Below, piece after piece: positions 40,845 to 49,816 of a DNA stretch of 64,000 nt; position 1 is the first letter of the stretch, and every line of letters begins with the position of its first letter. Position numbers and translations under genes: made by a program. The notes under the pieces were generated by a model. It did no database searches. It was not told the DNA's origin and saw only the letters and a list, made by a program, of their open reading frames with translations. Source of the DNA: Porphyrobacter sp. TH134 (GTDB lineage: Bacteria; Pseudomonadota; Alphaproteobacteria; Sphingomonadales; Sphingomonadaceae); the NCBI RefSeq assembly GCF_002855495.1, contig NZ_PKRO01000005.1, positions 1 to 64,000 on the forward strand. Reading direction: 5' to 3'.

Positions 40845-41324
40845 TCAGCGTCTGGCACACCCCACACTCGCCGCATCGATGGCAGTGGCGGCGCCGGCAA
40901 GGGCGTAGCGGTCGGTAAACCCGCCGCCCTTGGCGCTGGTGGCCGACACGCTCATCCGGCTTGCCGAACGTAAGACCGCAAGGATGGCCGCGTCCCCGCG
41001 CCCGTCGGCGGCCCACGCGTTACGGCCCTTGGCGACGAGATCGAACCGCTTGTCGCCCACGCTTAGCCGCACACGGGCCTTGGGTGCGACCTCGCGGCTC
41101 AACACCAGATGCACCGCGCCGCGCACGCCCTTGTCGGGCCACACCGAGACCGTGGCATAGGCGGGCGCGGCGCTTTTCCCTGCGGCCTTGGCAATGGCAT
41201 AGCAGCGCGCCGGGGCTGCGTCCTTGAACGCAGCCCAGCTTTCGTAAACGCCCAGACTTTCGCGGGCGGATAGCGGCGCAGCGAGAGCGAGGCTGAGGAG
41301 GGCGAAAGCGGCAGGCCTAATCAT
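40845..41324 (-). CDS. Secreted hypothetical protein coupled to greB
   Basis: A 159-residue protein with a signal peptide (MIRPAAFALLSLALAAPLSA). The mature domain reads ESWAAFKDAAPARCYAIA, then alternating beta-strand-like sequence, and ends SVGCARR, giving two Cys that could pair. A remote resemblance to invasion-associated locus B-type proteins is possible but I cannot confirm it. The ATG at 41324 lies inside the greB stop region (8-base overlap), so it is probably translated from the same message. Confidence 0.7.
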   Translation of the reverse strand: MIRPAAFALLSLALAAPLSARESLGVYESWAAFKDAAPARCYAIAKAAGKSAAPAYATVSVWPDKGVRGAVHLVLSREVAPKARVRLSVGDKRFDLVAKGRNAWAADGRGDAAILAVLRSASRMSVSATSAKGGGFTDRYALAGAATAIDAASVGCARR

Positions 41325-41799
41325 AGCTGATGGCCATGACTTCCCATTCGCGCGTGCCTGAAGGCAGGGCAACCACCCGCACATCGCCCACGCCTGCACC
41401 GCGCAGTGCGCGGGCGAGCGGCGCGTTCCAGCCGATCCGGCCCTGGCCTGCGTCCTGCTCGTCATCGCCCACCAGTTGCACGGTCTGGTGGTTGTCATCC
41501 TCGTCCGCGATGGTGACCCGCGCGCCAAAGAACACGCGGCTGCGGTCAATCTGCGCGGCAGGATCGACCACGCGCAAGTTCTTCATGCGTTTGATGAGGT
41601 GCGCCAGCTCCCGGTCGATCTCGCGCATTTTCTTGCGGCCATAAAGGTAATCGCCGTTCTCCGAGCGATCACCATTGCCCGCCGCCCAGCTGACAATTTC
41701 AACGATCGCCGGGCGTTCGGTGCCAAGCAAAAGGTCATACCGCGCCTTGAGCGCCGCCATCCCCGCTGGCGTGATCGGTGGCCCCGCCGGTTTCATCAA
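41317..41799 (-). CDS. greB: Transcription elongation factor GreB
   Basis: A 160-residue GreA/GreB-type factor that rescues backtracked RNA polymerase by stimulating transcript cleavage. The coiled-coil tip carries GDRSENGDYLYGRKKMREID, the acidic-tip pattern specific to GreB, and the following LAHLIKRMKNLRVVDP matches GreB too. The C-terminal FKBP-like domain ends in EWEVMAISYD. The first two codons are both ATG (41799, 41796). Directly downstream of the transglycosylase start region but on its own frame. Confidence 0.9.
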   Translation of the reverse strand: MMKPAGPPITPAGMAALKARYDLLLGTERPAIVEIVSWAAGNGDRSENGDYLYGRKKMREIDRELAHLIKRMKNLRVVDPAAQIDRSRVFFGARVTIADEDDNHQTVQLVGDDEQDAGQGRIGWNAPLARALRGAGVGDVRVVALPSGTREWEVMAISYD

Positions 41800-41803
41800 A
41801 GCC

Positions 41804-43762
41804 TCAACGCAGGAAGCTGTCGACCGGGCGCGGCAAGCCTGCCTGATCGGGATACATATGCGAATAGGTCACCGCATTGCCGATGACGCGCATGATGTAA
41901 TAGCGCGTCTCGAAATTGGCGGGGATCTTTTCCACCCAGGTCACCCAGTCGATTTCGCCGCGGCGCGGGTCGCCGTTCAGCTTCAGCCACTGGTTCACGC
42001 GCCCCGGCCCGGCATTGTAAGCGCCCACGGCCAGCGGATAGGCCCCGCCGTAATAGCTCATCATGCGCGCGAAATAGGCATCGCCCAGCGTGATGTTGTA
42101 TTGCGGCGCGCCGGTCAGATCCGCCGCGAGGTAACTCATGCCCAGCTTGCCCGCCTGCTCGCGCGCGGTGCCCGGCATCAGCTGCATGATCCCGCGGGCG
42201 CCGGCATGGCTTTCGCGGGTGCGATCAAATTCGCTTTCTTGTCGGCTGATGGCATGGACCATCACCCAGTCGTTGACGGTCGGGGTAGGGACGGTGGGAA
42301 AGCCGATCCGCTCCAACCCCGTGAGCCCGTTTTCGCCCGCTTTCATGCCGAGCACCACGGCCAGTTCGTCCAGCCCGACTTCCTTCGCGAGCATCGCTGC
42401 CATCAGCATTTCTGTCGGCGTTTTGGCTTCGTCGCCCAAGGCTTCGAAAAAGCGCCGTTCGGTGCGCCAGTCGCGGCGGCTGACAGCCAGTGCCCGGATC
42501 GCCTTGACGACCGGGCGCGCTTCAAATTCGGCGCGCACGCTGGCATCCATGGCCGGTTGCGGCAGGCCTGCAAAGCCGGGCATCGGGCGGCCCAGCGCCG
42601 ACAGGGCGAGCTGCCCGTAGTAGTAATCGGGCCAGCGGGCGGCCATTTCGAAATAGCGCGCTGCCTCCGCCTGATTGCCCGCCTGGCGAGCGGCGCGTCC
42701 CGCCCAGAAATAGCCCTTGGCCTTGGTCAGCGGCGTCTTGGCCGCATCACCGTAACGCTGGAACAGCGGCGCTGCGGTTGTGCCGTCGCCCATATCCCAC
42801 AAAGCGCGCGTGCCGCCCAGCCACATCAGATCGGTCAGCCGGTCGCGCAAGGTGAAGCTCATGTCCGAAAGTTCACTGCCGGGCGCAAACAGATCGTCGG
42901 TGCGCGCCGCGATCATGGCCGCATCGCGCGCGCCGCTGGCTTTCGCGAGGCTCAGCAGCTCTCCCACAAATGCCTCGGGGTCGAGCGCGGGGCGGCTGAA
43001 GCCGGGACGGCTGGTGAACACCCGCGCCGCTTCATAAGTCTGTCCGGCGCCGCGCAGATGCTTGACGAGATTGAACATGTAACCGGGTTCAGCCTCCGCC
43101 CCGGCGGGGACCATCAGTCCTGCGCTTTCGGGCCGGCTGCCGCGCAGCAAGGCCAATCGCGCCAACGCCAGCGGGCGGTCGGCTTCGGCGAGGTTCATGA
43201 TCTGGCGGGCGGCGGCATCGGCCTTGCCTTGCCACAACAGCGCATCGATCCGGACGGCGTGGTCGTCCGGTGTGAACTGCGTGCCGTAAAGCCCGGAAAT
43301 ATAAAGCTCAACCGGATCGCTCATCGTGCCGCCGCGCCACGCCTTGCGCGCTGCTTCCAGCGCCTCTGGCCGCTGCACGGCGGCCAGCGCCAGCGCATAG
43401 CGGGCCCGCGCGGGATTGGTCAGCGGCGGGTTGGCATCAAAGTAGCGAAGGAGATCAGTCTGCGGCGGCGCTTCGTTGTCGAGCGCCGCTTCGGCCCGCA
43501 AGCGCAGGATGTCGCTGCGCGGAAAGCTGGGATAGGCGAGCACAAATCCGGCATAGTCGGCAAACATGTGGGTGCGGCTGGCCTGAAGTACTTCCCACCG
43601 CGCAATGGCCGCATCCACGCCCGCAGGCTGGCGCGCCACCAAATTATCGTTGCCGCTCCAATCCTGTGCAGCGGCGGGCAGGGCGGTGCAGCCTGCCAGC
43701 ATGAGCCCCAAAGCAGCATAAATCCGTGAGGAGAACAAAGAAGTGCGGACCATGCTGGACAT
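41804..43762 (-). CDS. Soluble lytic murein transglycosylase (Slt70-like)
   Basis: About 652 residues, starting at ATG 43762 (or 43753). A lipoprotein-like signal (YAALGLMLAGCTA) suggests outer-membrane anchoring. A long alpha-helical superhelical region with TPR-like units follows (about 40-470), as in Slt70. The C-terminal lysozyme-like domain has the catalytic Glu in HAISRQESEFD, followed by GARGIMQLMPGTA and AYNAGPGRVNQWL. It cleaves peptidoglycan to 1,6-anhydro products. Divergent from dapA across about 95 bases. Confidence 0.93.
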   Translation of the reverse strand: MSSMVRTSLFSSRIYAALGLMLAGCTALPAAAQDWSGNDNLVARQPAGVDAAIARWEVLQASRTHMFADYAGFVLAYPSFPRSDILRLRAEAALDNEAPPQTDLLRYFDANPPLTNPARARYALALAAVQRPEALEAARKAWRGGTMSDPVELYISGLYGTQFTPDDHAVRIDALLWQGKADAAARQIMNLAEADRPLALARLALLRGSRPESAGLMVPAGAEAEPGYMFNLVKHLRGAGQTYEAARVFTSRPGFSRPALDPEAFVGELLSLAKASGARDAAMIAARTDDLFAPGSELSDMSFTLRDRLTDLMWLGGTRALWDMGDGTTAAPLFQRYGDAAKTPLTKAKGYFWAGRAARQAGNQAEAARYFEMAARWPDYYYGQLALSALGRPMPGFAGLPQPAMDASVRAEFEARPVVKAIRALAVSRRDWRTERRFFEALGDEAKTPTEMLMAAMLAKEVGLDELAVVLGMKAGENGLTGLERIGFPTVPTPTVNDWVMVHAISRQESEFDRTRESHAGARGIMQLMPGTAREQAGKLGMSYLAADLTGAPQYNITLGDAYFARMMSYYGGAYPLAVGAYNAGPGRVNQWLKLNGDPRRGEIDWVTWVEKIPANFETRYYIMRVIGNAVTYSHMYPDQAGLPRPVDSFLR

Positions 43763-43856
43763 TGTGCCAATCGGCTCCTTATCAGGCGGTGAACGAGAGA
43801 GCGCGGGGCGAGGCCTGCTGCTTTCACTATCTAGCGATGAAGGCGAGACAAAGGCA

Positions 43857-44744
43857 ATGTTCAGCGGATCGATACCCGCTCTGGTGACTCCTTTCCGGGG
43901 TGGAACGTTTGACGAGGCGGGCTTTCGCCGGCTGGTCGACTGGCAGATTGAAAATGGCAGCGCCGCACTGGTGCCCTGCGGCACGACGGGGGAGGCGTCC
44001 ACGCTCTCCAATGCCGAGCATCACCGGGTCATCGAGGTGTGCATCGAGCAGGCGGCGGGCCGCGTGCCAGTGATTGCGGGCTGCGGGTCGAACGACACGC
44101 GCAACGCGCAGCTTCACATGACTTTTGCCAAAAAAGCCGGAGCGGCGGCGGGCCTGTGCGTCGCGCCTTATTACAACCGCCCGAGCCAGCGCGGGCTGAT
44201 CGCCCATTTCAGCTATCTCGCCGAAAACTGCGACCTGCCGATCGTGCTGTACAACGTGCCTGCGCGCACTGTGACCGACATTCTTGATGATACGGTGGTG
44301 GAGCTGGTGAGAAAGTATCCCGACCGCATCATCGCCATCAAGGACGCTTCGGGCGATCTATCCCGGGTGGCCGATCACCGCATGGGGATCGGGCGCGAAT
44401 TTTGCCAATTGTCGGGCAATGACGAGCTGTGGCTGCCGCACGCGGCGGCGGGCGGGCGCGGGTGCATTTCGGTGACGGCGAATGTCGCGCCCAAGCTATG
44501 CGCCGAATTCCACGCGGCGATTGCGGCAAACGAATTGCAGAAAGCGCGCCAGCTGAATGACCGCCTGTTTCCGCTGCATTACGCGATGTTCTCGGACGCC
44601 AGCCCTGCACCGGTGAAATATGCGCTTGCCCGCGTGCATGACTGGATCGAACCCGAGGTGCGCCTGCCGCTGGTGGAGTGTTCGGACGAGGCGAAGCGCG
44701 CGGTTGATGAAGCGCTGGTGAGCGCGGGTGTGATCGGAGCCTAG
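43857..44744 (+). CDS. dapA: 4-hydroxy-tetrahydrodipicolinate synthase
   Basis: A 295-residue class I aldolase-fold enzyme that condenses pyruvate with aspartate semialdehyde, the committing step of lysine and diaminopimelate synthesis. Visible are SIPALVTPF, CGTTGEASTL, the active Tyr in LYNVPART (Y132) and the Schiff-base Lys K162 in IAIKDASGD. ATG 43857 is preferred over a longer in-frame start at 43743 that reads through the divergent promoter region. Its TAG stop shares a CTAG with the convergent deacylase gene. Confidence 0.97.
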   Translation: MFSGSIPALVTPFRGGTFDEAGFRRLVDWQIENGSAALVPCGTTGEASTLSNAEHHRVIEVCIEQAAGRVPVIAGCGSNDTRNAQLHMTFAKKAGAAAGLCVAPYYNRPSQRGLIAHFSYLAENCDLPIVLYNVPARTVTDILDDTVVELVRKYPDRIIAIKDASGDLSRVADHRMGIGREFCQLSGNDELWLPHAAAGGRGCISVTANVAPKLCAEFHAAIAANELQKARQLNDRLFPLHYAMFSDASPAPVKYALARVHDWIEPEVRLPLVECSDEAKRAVDEALVSAGVIGA

Positions 44745-45805
44745 ACCACCTCGTCCTCGTCCAGCAGCCGCTCGGCATTGCCTTGCGGCTCGCTAGCCAG
44801 AATCGCTTCGGTGATCGAATCGATTTGCGCGCCGATCCGTTCGGGATGGTCGATTGCGGCAATGTGAAACAGGGCGTCGCCCTGATGCACCACGGGCAGG
44901 GTCGCGTGGCCGATGATGATTCCGTCAATCGGGCTGACCACGTCTTCGGGGTCTTCACCGAACAATCCGGCCACCCGCGCCAGCACTTCGCCTTGCCGCA
45001 CCGGATCGCCCGAGTAGCGCACCATAGCTGCCACGCCGCCGCGCGGGGACCGGACCCATATCGACCGGTTGGCGCGGGCCGGAATGCCCACGTTACGCAG
45101 GCCGTCATCCGCCGCGATCATCCCCAGATGCGCAAGCACCCGCTCGACCCCCTCGACCCCGGTTTCGATCGACAAGCGGTCGAACCGCAGGGCCTCGCCG
45201 GCTTCAAGCAGCAGCATGGCAACGCCCTGTTTCTGAGCGAGATCACGCAAGGATCCATCGCGCAGGGGGCTTTCGATGATGACCGGCGCCCCGAACGCCA
45301 TCGCCAGTTCGGTCAGGCGTTTGTCGCCCGCAGCGATGCGGATTTGCGGGAGGTTGTAGCGATGGATCGCGGCCGAGTGGATATCGATGCCAAGCGTGCA
45401 ACGCGCCACCACTTCGCGGTAAAAGATATGCGCGATCTGCCCGGCCAGCGATCCGCCTGCGCTGCCGGGGAAGCTGCGGTTCAAGTCGCGCCGGTCCGGC
45501 AGGTAACGCGACCGGCTAAGGAAACCGAAAATATTGGCGACCGGTACCAGCAGCACCGTCCCCGCCAGCGCCTCTGGCCGGAGCGATTGTGCCAGCCGCT
45601 GGATCACCGCCGTGCCGATGATCTCGTCCCCGTGAATGGCGGCGCTGACAAACACCGCCGGGCCAGCCTGCGCGCCGTGCAGCACGCGCACTGCCAGCGA
45701 CGATGCCGTGCCGGTTGCCATCGTGGTGATCGGCAAGGCGACATCGCGCATGGTGCCAGGGTCGATACTTTGCCCGGCGATGATGAAGGGTTCAGGATTG
45801 TTCAT
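44741..45805 (-). CDS. Succinylglutamate desuccinylase/aspartoacylase-family deacylase
   Basis: A 354-residue zinc-dependent M14-like deacylase. The metal-binding HGDE is in AAIHGDEIIGTAVI, DLNRSFPGSAGGSL supplies the substrate-binding Arg, and a third ligand His lies in LGIDIHSAAIHRYNLPQ. The C-terminal 90 residues resemble a small biotinyl-like beta domain (VDGIIIGHATLPVVHQGDALFHIAA). Members remove acyl groups from amino acids or related amides; the substrate is not clear. The start at ATG 45805 avoids an Arg-rich extension. Confidence 0.9.
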   Translation of the reverse strand: MNNPEPFIIAGQSIDPGTMRDVALPITTMATGTASSLAVRVLHGAQAGPAVFVSAAIHGDEIIGTAVIQRLAQSLRPEALAGTVLLVPVANIFGFLSRSRYLPDRRDLNRSFPGSAGGSLAGQIAHIFYREVVARCTLGIDIHSAAIHRYNLPQIRIAAGDKRLTELAMAFGAPVIIESPLRDGSLRDLAQKQGVAMLLLEAGEALRFDRLSIETGVEGVERVLAHLGMIAADDGLRNVGIPARANRSIWVRSPRGGVAAMVRYSGDPVRQGEVLARVAGLFGEDPEDVVSPIDGIIIGHATLPVVHQGDALFHIAAIDHPERIGAQIDSITEAILASEPQGNAERLLDEDEVV

Positions 45806-45908
45806 GCGGCCACGCCCCCGTGCTGCGAGCGCCAAGCGATAACCTGCAAGCGCGCAAAGCGCAAAGGGCCTCGCTTTTTGCGTCCCGCACACCTACATCG
45901 CGCGTCCC

Positions 45909-46391
45909 ATGGCACGCCCCAAACCCATCACCTTCGACAAGACCAAGATCGTCGCCGAAAACCGCCGTGCGCGGTTCGATTACTTTATCGAAGACACTTT
46001 TGAAGCGGGCCTCGCCTTGCAGGGCACCGAAGTGAAGGCGTTGCGCGCGGGCGAGGCCAGCATTGCCGAAAGCTATGCCGAGGTGAAGGACGGGCAGGTC
46101 TGGCTCATCAATGCCAATATTCCCGAATACAGCCACGGTAACCGCCTGAACCACGAACCGCGCCGTCCGCGCAAACTGCTTCTGCATGAGCGCGAGATCG
46201 AAAAGTTCGTCGGGGCGGTCGAACGCAAGGGCATGACGTTGGTGCCGCTGATGGTCTATTTCAACCGCACCGGCCGGGCGAAGGTCGAACTCGCGCTCGC
46301 GAAGGGCAAGCAGACCCACGACAAGCGCGCCACCATCAAGGACCGCGACTGGAAGCGTGACAAGGCACGCATTCTCAGGGACCGATCCTGA
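45909..46391 (+). CDS. smpB: SsrA-binding protein SmpB
   Basis: A 160-residue SmpB, the tmRNA partner in trans-translation that rescues stalled ribosomes. The core beta-barrel includes [39 protein letters not shown] and [19 protein letters not shown]; the basic C-terminal tail [19 protein letters not shown] enters the ribosomal A site. Length and ends match the family. It is the first of three same-strand genes with DUF2062 and cckA, though gaps of about 150 and 50 bases separate them. Confidence 0.97.
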   Translation: MARPKPITFDKTKIVAENRRARFDYFIEDTFEAGLALQGTEVKALRAGEASIAESYAEVKDGQVWLINANIPEYSHGNRLNHEPRRPRKLLLHEREIEKFVGAVERKGMTLVPLMVYFNRTGRAKVELALAKGKQTHDKRATIKDRDWKRDKARILRDRS

Positions 46392-46545
46392 CGCTTGGCT
46401 GCTGCGCTCTGTCAAAAATAGTCACGCAGGGGCCGATTCACCTACTGGTCAGCACTGGCATGCTACCCATATGGACACACACCATGTTCGCCCGTCTGAA
46501 CTTTCGCGTTTCTGACGCCCCCCTGCCGTGGCAAGGCGCCCGTGC

Positions 46546-47160
46546 ATGAGCATGGCGCCCAAACCTCCTAAGCCGACGATTTCAGCCCGGTCGAAGACCT
46601 GGGCGATGGACCTGATCCGCAAAAACACACCCACGCGTGAAGAGATGGCCGAGAACAAATATCTCGCCCCGATCGCTCACCGTTTTCTGTCGCCGGAACT
46701 ATGGCGGTTTACCCGCCGCTCGGTGCCGCGCGGGGTTGCGCTGGGGCTGTTCGCGGCCTTTATCATCCCCATCGGGCAGATTTTCCTGTCGGCCTTTCTC
46801 GCGCTGCCAACCCGCGCCAACGTGCCTTTGGCGGCCTTGATGACGTTTGTCACAAACCCCTTCACGCTGCCCTTCTGGATGGCGATCGCTTACAAGATCG
46901 GCGAATTCGCGCTGCGGGTTGATGCCAGCGTCCCGGCGATGGCGGCGACCAAGGTCAATTCCGGAACCTGGGCCTTTTTGACCGATGCCTATGAGGTCGC
47001 AGGCGCCACTGTGGTGGGCTATCTGGTGCTGTCATTTGCCACGCCGGTGATCGGATATGTGCTGTCCGGCTGGGTCTGGCGCGCTGTGGTGTCTCGTAAG
47101 CGGGCCAGACGGTTGAAGGTGATGGAAGCGCGGCTCGACCAGCGGCTCGGCACGCAGTAG
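46546..47160 (+). CDS. DUF2062 domain-containing membrane protein
   Basis: About 204 residues. The core RRSVPRGVALGLFAAFIIPIGQIFLSAFLALPTRANVPLAALMTFVTNPFTL is the DUF2062 signature, with two or three transmembrane segments (about 70-150) and a third hydrophobic stretch near residue 155. Basic residues cluster at both ends. ATG 46546 has AAGG nine bases upstream. Inner-membrane location is expected; molecular function is unknown. It lies between smpB and cckA. Confidence 0.85.
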   Translation: MSMAPKPPKPTISARSKTWAMDLIRKNTPTREEMAENKYLAPIAHRFLSPELWRFTRRSVPRGVALGLFAAFIIPIGQIFLSAFLALPTRANVPLAALMTFVTNPFTLPFWMAIAYKIGEFALRVDASVPAMAATKVNSGTWAFLTDAYEVAGATVVGYLVLSFATPVIGYVLSGWVWRAVVSRKRARRLKVMEARLDQRLGTQ

Positions 47161-47211
47161 GAGGCATGGCTCGCACTGCTTGCCAATTCTGACTCACAGG
47201 AGCCCGCCCGC

Positions 47212-49725
47212 TTGTCTCGCCGCACTGGCCCCGATCCGAAATTGTCCGGCCTCATCGCCAATGCCGGCCGCGTGGTCGAGGCGCCGCCGGTAAATCTGTT
47301 GCTGCTGCTGGGCGGGGCGCTGGTGGCAAGCGCGGCGGTGCTGTTTGTCGCCACGGGAAGCTGGCTGGTGGCGCTGGCTTTTCTGCTGGCAACGGGCGTG
47401 CTGCTGGGCGGCATCGTGATGCTCGACCGTACGCGTACCGCGCCGGAAGGGCAGGTGCTGGCCGCACCGGATTGGAGCGTCACAGTCGCCGCGATTGAGC
47501 GTGCAGGCGAAGCGATCGCCATCACCGACCGCGCCAATCGCATGGTCTGTGCCAATGTATTTTTCCTCGACAGTTTTGGCGCCGGGGCCGCCCCGCCGGC
47601 CCTGCCGCTCGGGCGGGCAGGGCAAGAGGCGGCGGGTTTGCTGGCGCGCAACGCCTGGCGCGACGGGATGGCATCGCTGGATGACATCGAAGCGCTTGAT
47701 GAAACCCGCTGGCAGGTCTCGGCTACGCGGGCAGGGCGCGGCGACGATCATCTGATCTGGCGCTTGAAGCCGATAGCGCGCGCACGCGGGGATGATCTGA
47801 GCGCGCTCGACCTTGCCGGGCCGTTTGGCAAGATGCTGAGCCGGGCGGGGATCGAGACTGCAATCACCACAGCCGATGGCGTGATCCGCGCTGTCAGCGC
47901 CGGGTTTGCCGAGCGGGCGGCCGGTGATGAACGCGCGACCTTGATGGGGCAGGATTTTGTAAGCTTCCTGCGCTCTGATGAGCGGGACCGGATTTTCTTT
48001 GCCCGCGAGGGGCGCGGCGGGACGCCGCAGACGTTGGTGGATATCCCGCTGGTCGACCCGGAGGAGCGCGTCACGGCCGCTGGACCGGACGAGGCGACAT
48101 CCTTGATGCTGCTGATAGATTCGGGTGTCGGTATCGGCAGCGGTTTCGACGGTGCAGCGCAAGCGGGTGTGGCGCAACTGGATGCGCTGCTGGCGCAGCT
48201 GCCGCTGGGCCTCGCCATGACTGACCGCGACGGGCGCTTCCTGTTCGGCAACGAGGCGTTCCTGCGCAGCGTTGCGCGTGAAGGACGCGGTCTGCCGCAG
48301 TTCCCGACCGATCTGGTGGTGCGCGAAGACAAGGCGGCCATGTCCGATGCGGTGCGCCGCCACGGGCGCGGGCCGTCGACCAGCGGCGATGTGACGGTTC
48401 GGCTGGTGGGCAGTCCGGAGGAGCCGGTCAGCCTCGGCCTAGCCGGTGTGCGCGGGCTGGGCGAGGCCGCGGTGCTGTTGTCGCTGGCTGATACCTCTCA
48501 GGAAAACCAGCTGCGCCGTCAGGTTGCCCAAGCCACCAAGATGCAGGCCGTGGGCCAGCTGGCGGGCGGGGTCGCGCATGATTTCAACAATGTGCTGACC
48601 GCGATCATCGGCACCTGCGATCTGATGCTGCTGCGCCATATCCCGGGCGACAGCGATTATGATGACATTCAGCAGATCCGTGCCAATTCCAACCGCGCTG
48701 CCTCGCTGACGCGGCAATTGCTCGCCTTTTCGCGCCAGCAGACCCTGCGGCCCGAGATTATCCAGCTGCCTGACGTCATCAGTGAAGTCAGTCCTCTCAT
48801 TAAGCGGCTGCTGGGCGAGAAAATCACGTATTACGTCCAGCACGACCGCAATCTGGGCGCAGTGCGGGCCGATCCGCAGCAGCTGGAACAGGTCATCATG
48901 AACCTGGCCGTCAATGCGCGCGACGCGATCCAGTCACGCGGTAACGGGCAAGGACGCATCTCGCTCTACACGCGCACGTTGCAGGCCAAGCAGGTGATCC
49001 AGCTGGGGTCTGAGGTATTGCCAGCAGCCGATTACACCGTGCTGATCGTGCAGGACACCGGCGGCGGCATTCCGCCCCACGTGCTACCGAAGCTGTTCGA
49101 ACCGTTCTTCACCACCAAGGAGCAGGGCAAGGGCACCGGGCTCGGCCTGTCGACCGCTTACGGGATCGTCAAGCAATCGGGCGGGTTCATCTTTGCCGAC
49201 AACATCACCGATAAGGCAGGGCACCCTACCGGGGCGCGCTTCACCGTCTATTTCCCCGTCCATCGCGGCGAGGCGCCCAAGAAGCGCGAAGCACCGCCGC
49301 TGGTGTCGTCCGACTGGTCGGCGGGGGGCAAGGTGCTGCTGGTCGAGGACGAGGATATGGTGCGCACCGTGGCCGAACGCGCGCTGGTGCGGGCGGGATA
49401 TGAAGTCACCGCCTGCGCCAATGGTGAAGAAGGCCTCGCGGCGATCACCGAAGGCAAGGCGCAATTCGATATTGTCGTGTCTGACGTGGTGATGCCCGGC
49501 ATGGATGGCCCGGCGATGGTACGGGCGATTCGCGCCCGGTTACCCGGCATGCCGGTGCTGTTCATGTCGGGCTATGCCGAAGAACAGCTGCGCCGTGACA
49601 TCGACATTGCCGACATGCACTTCATCGCCAAGCCGTTCAGTGTGGCGTCCATCGGCGACAAGGTCGGCGCGGTGCTGCGCGAGGCGCGGGCGCTCGAAGG
49701 TGCGAAGCAAGGCGCCGGAGCCTAG
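47212..49725 (+). CDS. cckA: Hybrid histidine kinase CckA
   Basis: An 837-residue hybrid kinase. Two hydrophobic segments (about 27-70) anchor it in the inner membrane. PAS-like regions follow (about 100-400), then the dimerisation/phosphoacceptor helix GQLAGGVAHDFNNVLTAI with H456, an ATPase domain (NLAVNARDAI, DTGGGIPP, GTGLGLSTAYG), and a receiver domain with phospho-acceptor D758 in VVSDVVMPGMDG. This layout and H-box match CckA, which feeds phosphate through ChpT to CtrA and CpdR in the cell cycle. The start is TTG 47212, supported by AGGAG nine bases upstream. Confidence 0.92.
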   Translation: MSRRTGPDPKLSGLIANAGRVVEAPPVNLLLLLGGALVASAAVLFVATGSWLVALAFLLATGVLLGGIVMLDRTRTAPEGQVLAAPDWSVTVAAIERAGEAIAITDRANRMVCANVFFLDSFGAGAAPPALPLGRAGQEAAGLLARNAWRDGMASLDDIEALDETRWQVSATRAGRGDDHLIWRLKPIARARGDDLSALDLAGPFGKMLSRAGIETAITTADGVIRAVSAGFAERAAGDERATLMGQDFVSFLRSDERDRIFFAREGRGGTPQTLVDIPLVDPEERVTAAGPDEATSLMLLIDSGVGIGSGFDGAAQAGVAQLDALLAQLPLGLAMTDRDGRFLFGNEAFLRSVAREGRGLPQFPTDLVVREDKAAMSDAVRRHGRGPSTSGDVTVRLVGSPEEPVSLGLAGVRGLGEAAVLLSLADTSQENQLRRQVAQATKMQAVGQLAGGVAHDFNNVLTAIIGTCDLMLLRHIPGDSDYDDIQQIRANSNRAASLTRQLLAFSRQQTLRPEIIQLPDVISEVSPLIKRLLGEKITYYVQHDRNLGAVRADPQQLEQVIMNLAVNARDAIQSRGNGQGRISLYTRTLQAKQVIQLGSEVLPAADYTVLIVQDTGGGIPPHVLPKLFEPFFTTKEQGKGTGLGLSTAYGIVKQSGGFIFADNITDKAGHPTGARFTVYFPVHRGEAPKKREAPPLVSSDWSAGGKVLLVEDEDMVRTVAERALVRAGYEVTACANGEEGLAAITEGKAQFDIVVSDVVMPGMDGPAMVRAIRARLPGMPVLFMSGYAEEQLRRDIDIADMHFIAKPFSVASIGDKVGAVLREARALEGAKQGAGA

Positions 49726-49816
49726 CGCGCCAGCAGCGGGGCAGTGCTCCATTCACCTTGGATAAAGCCGCCAAGTCGTTCATCCTCGGCCCGGAGAAGG
49801 TTACGAGGGGAATGGG

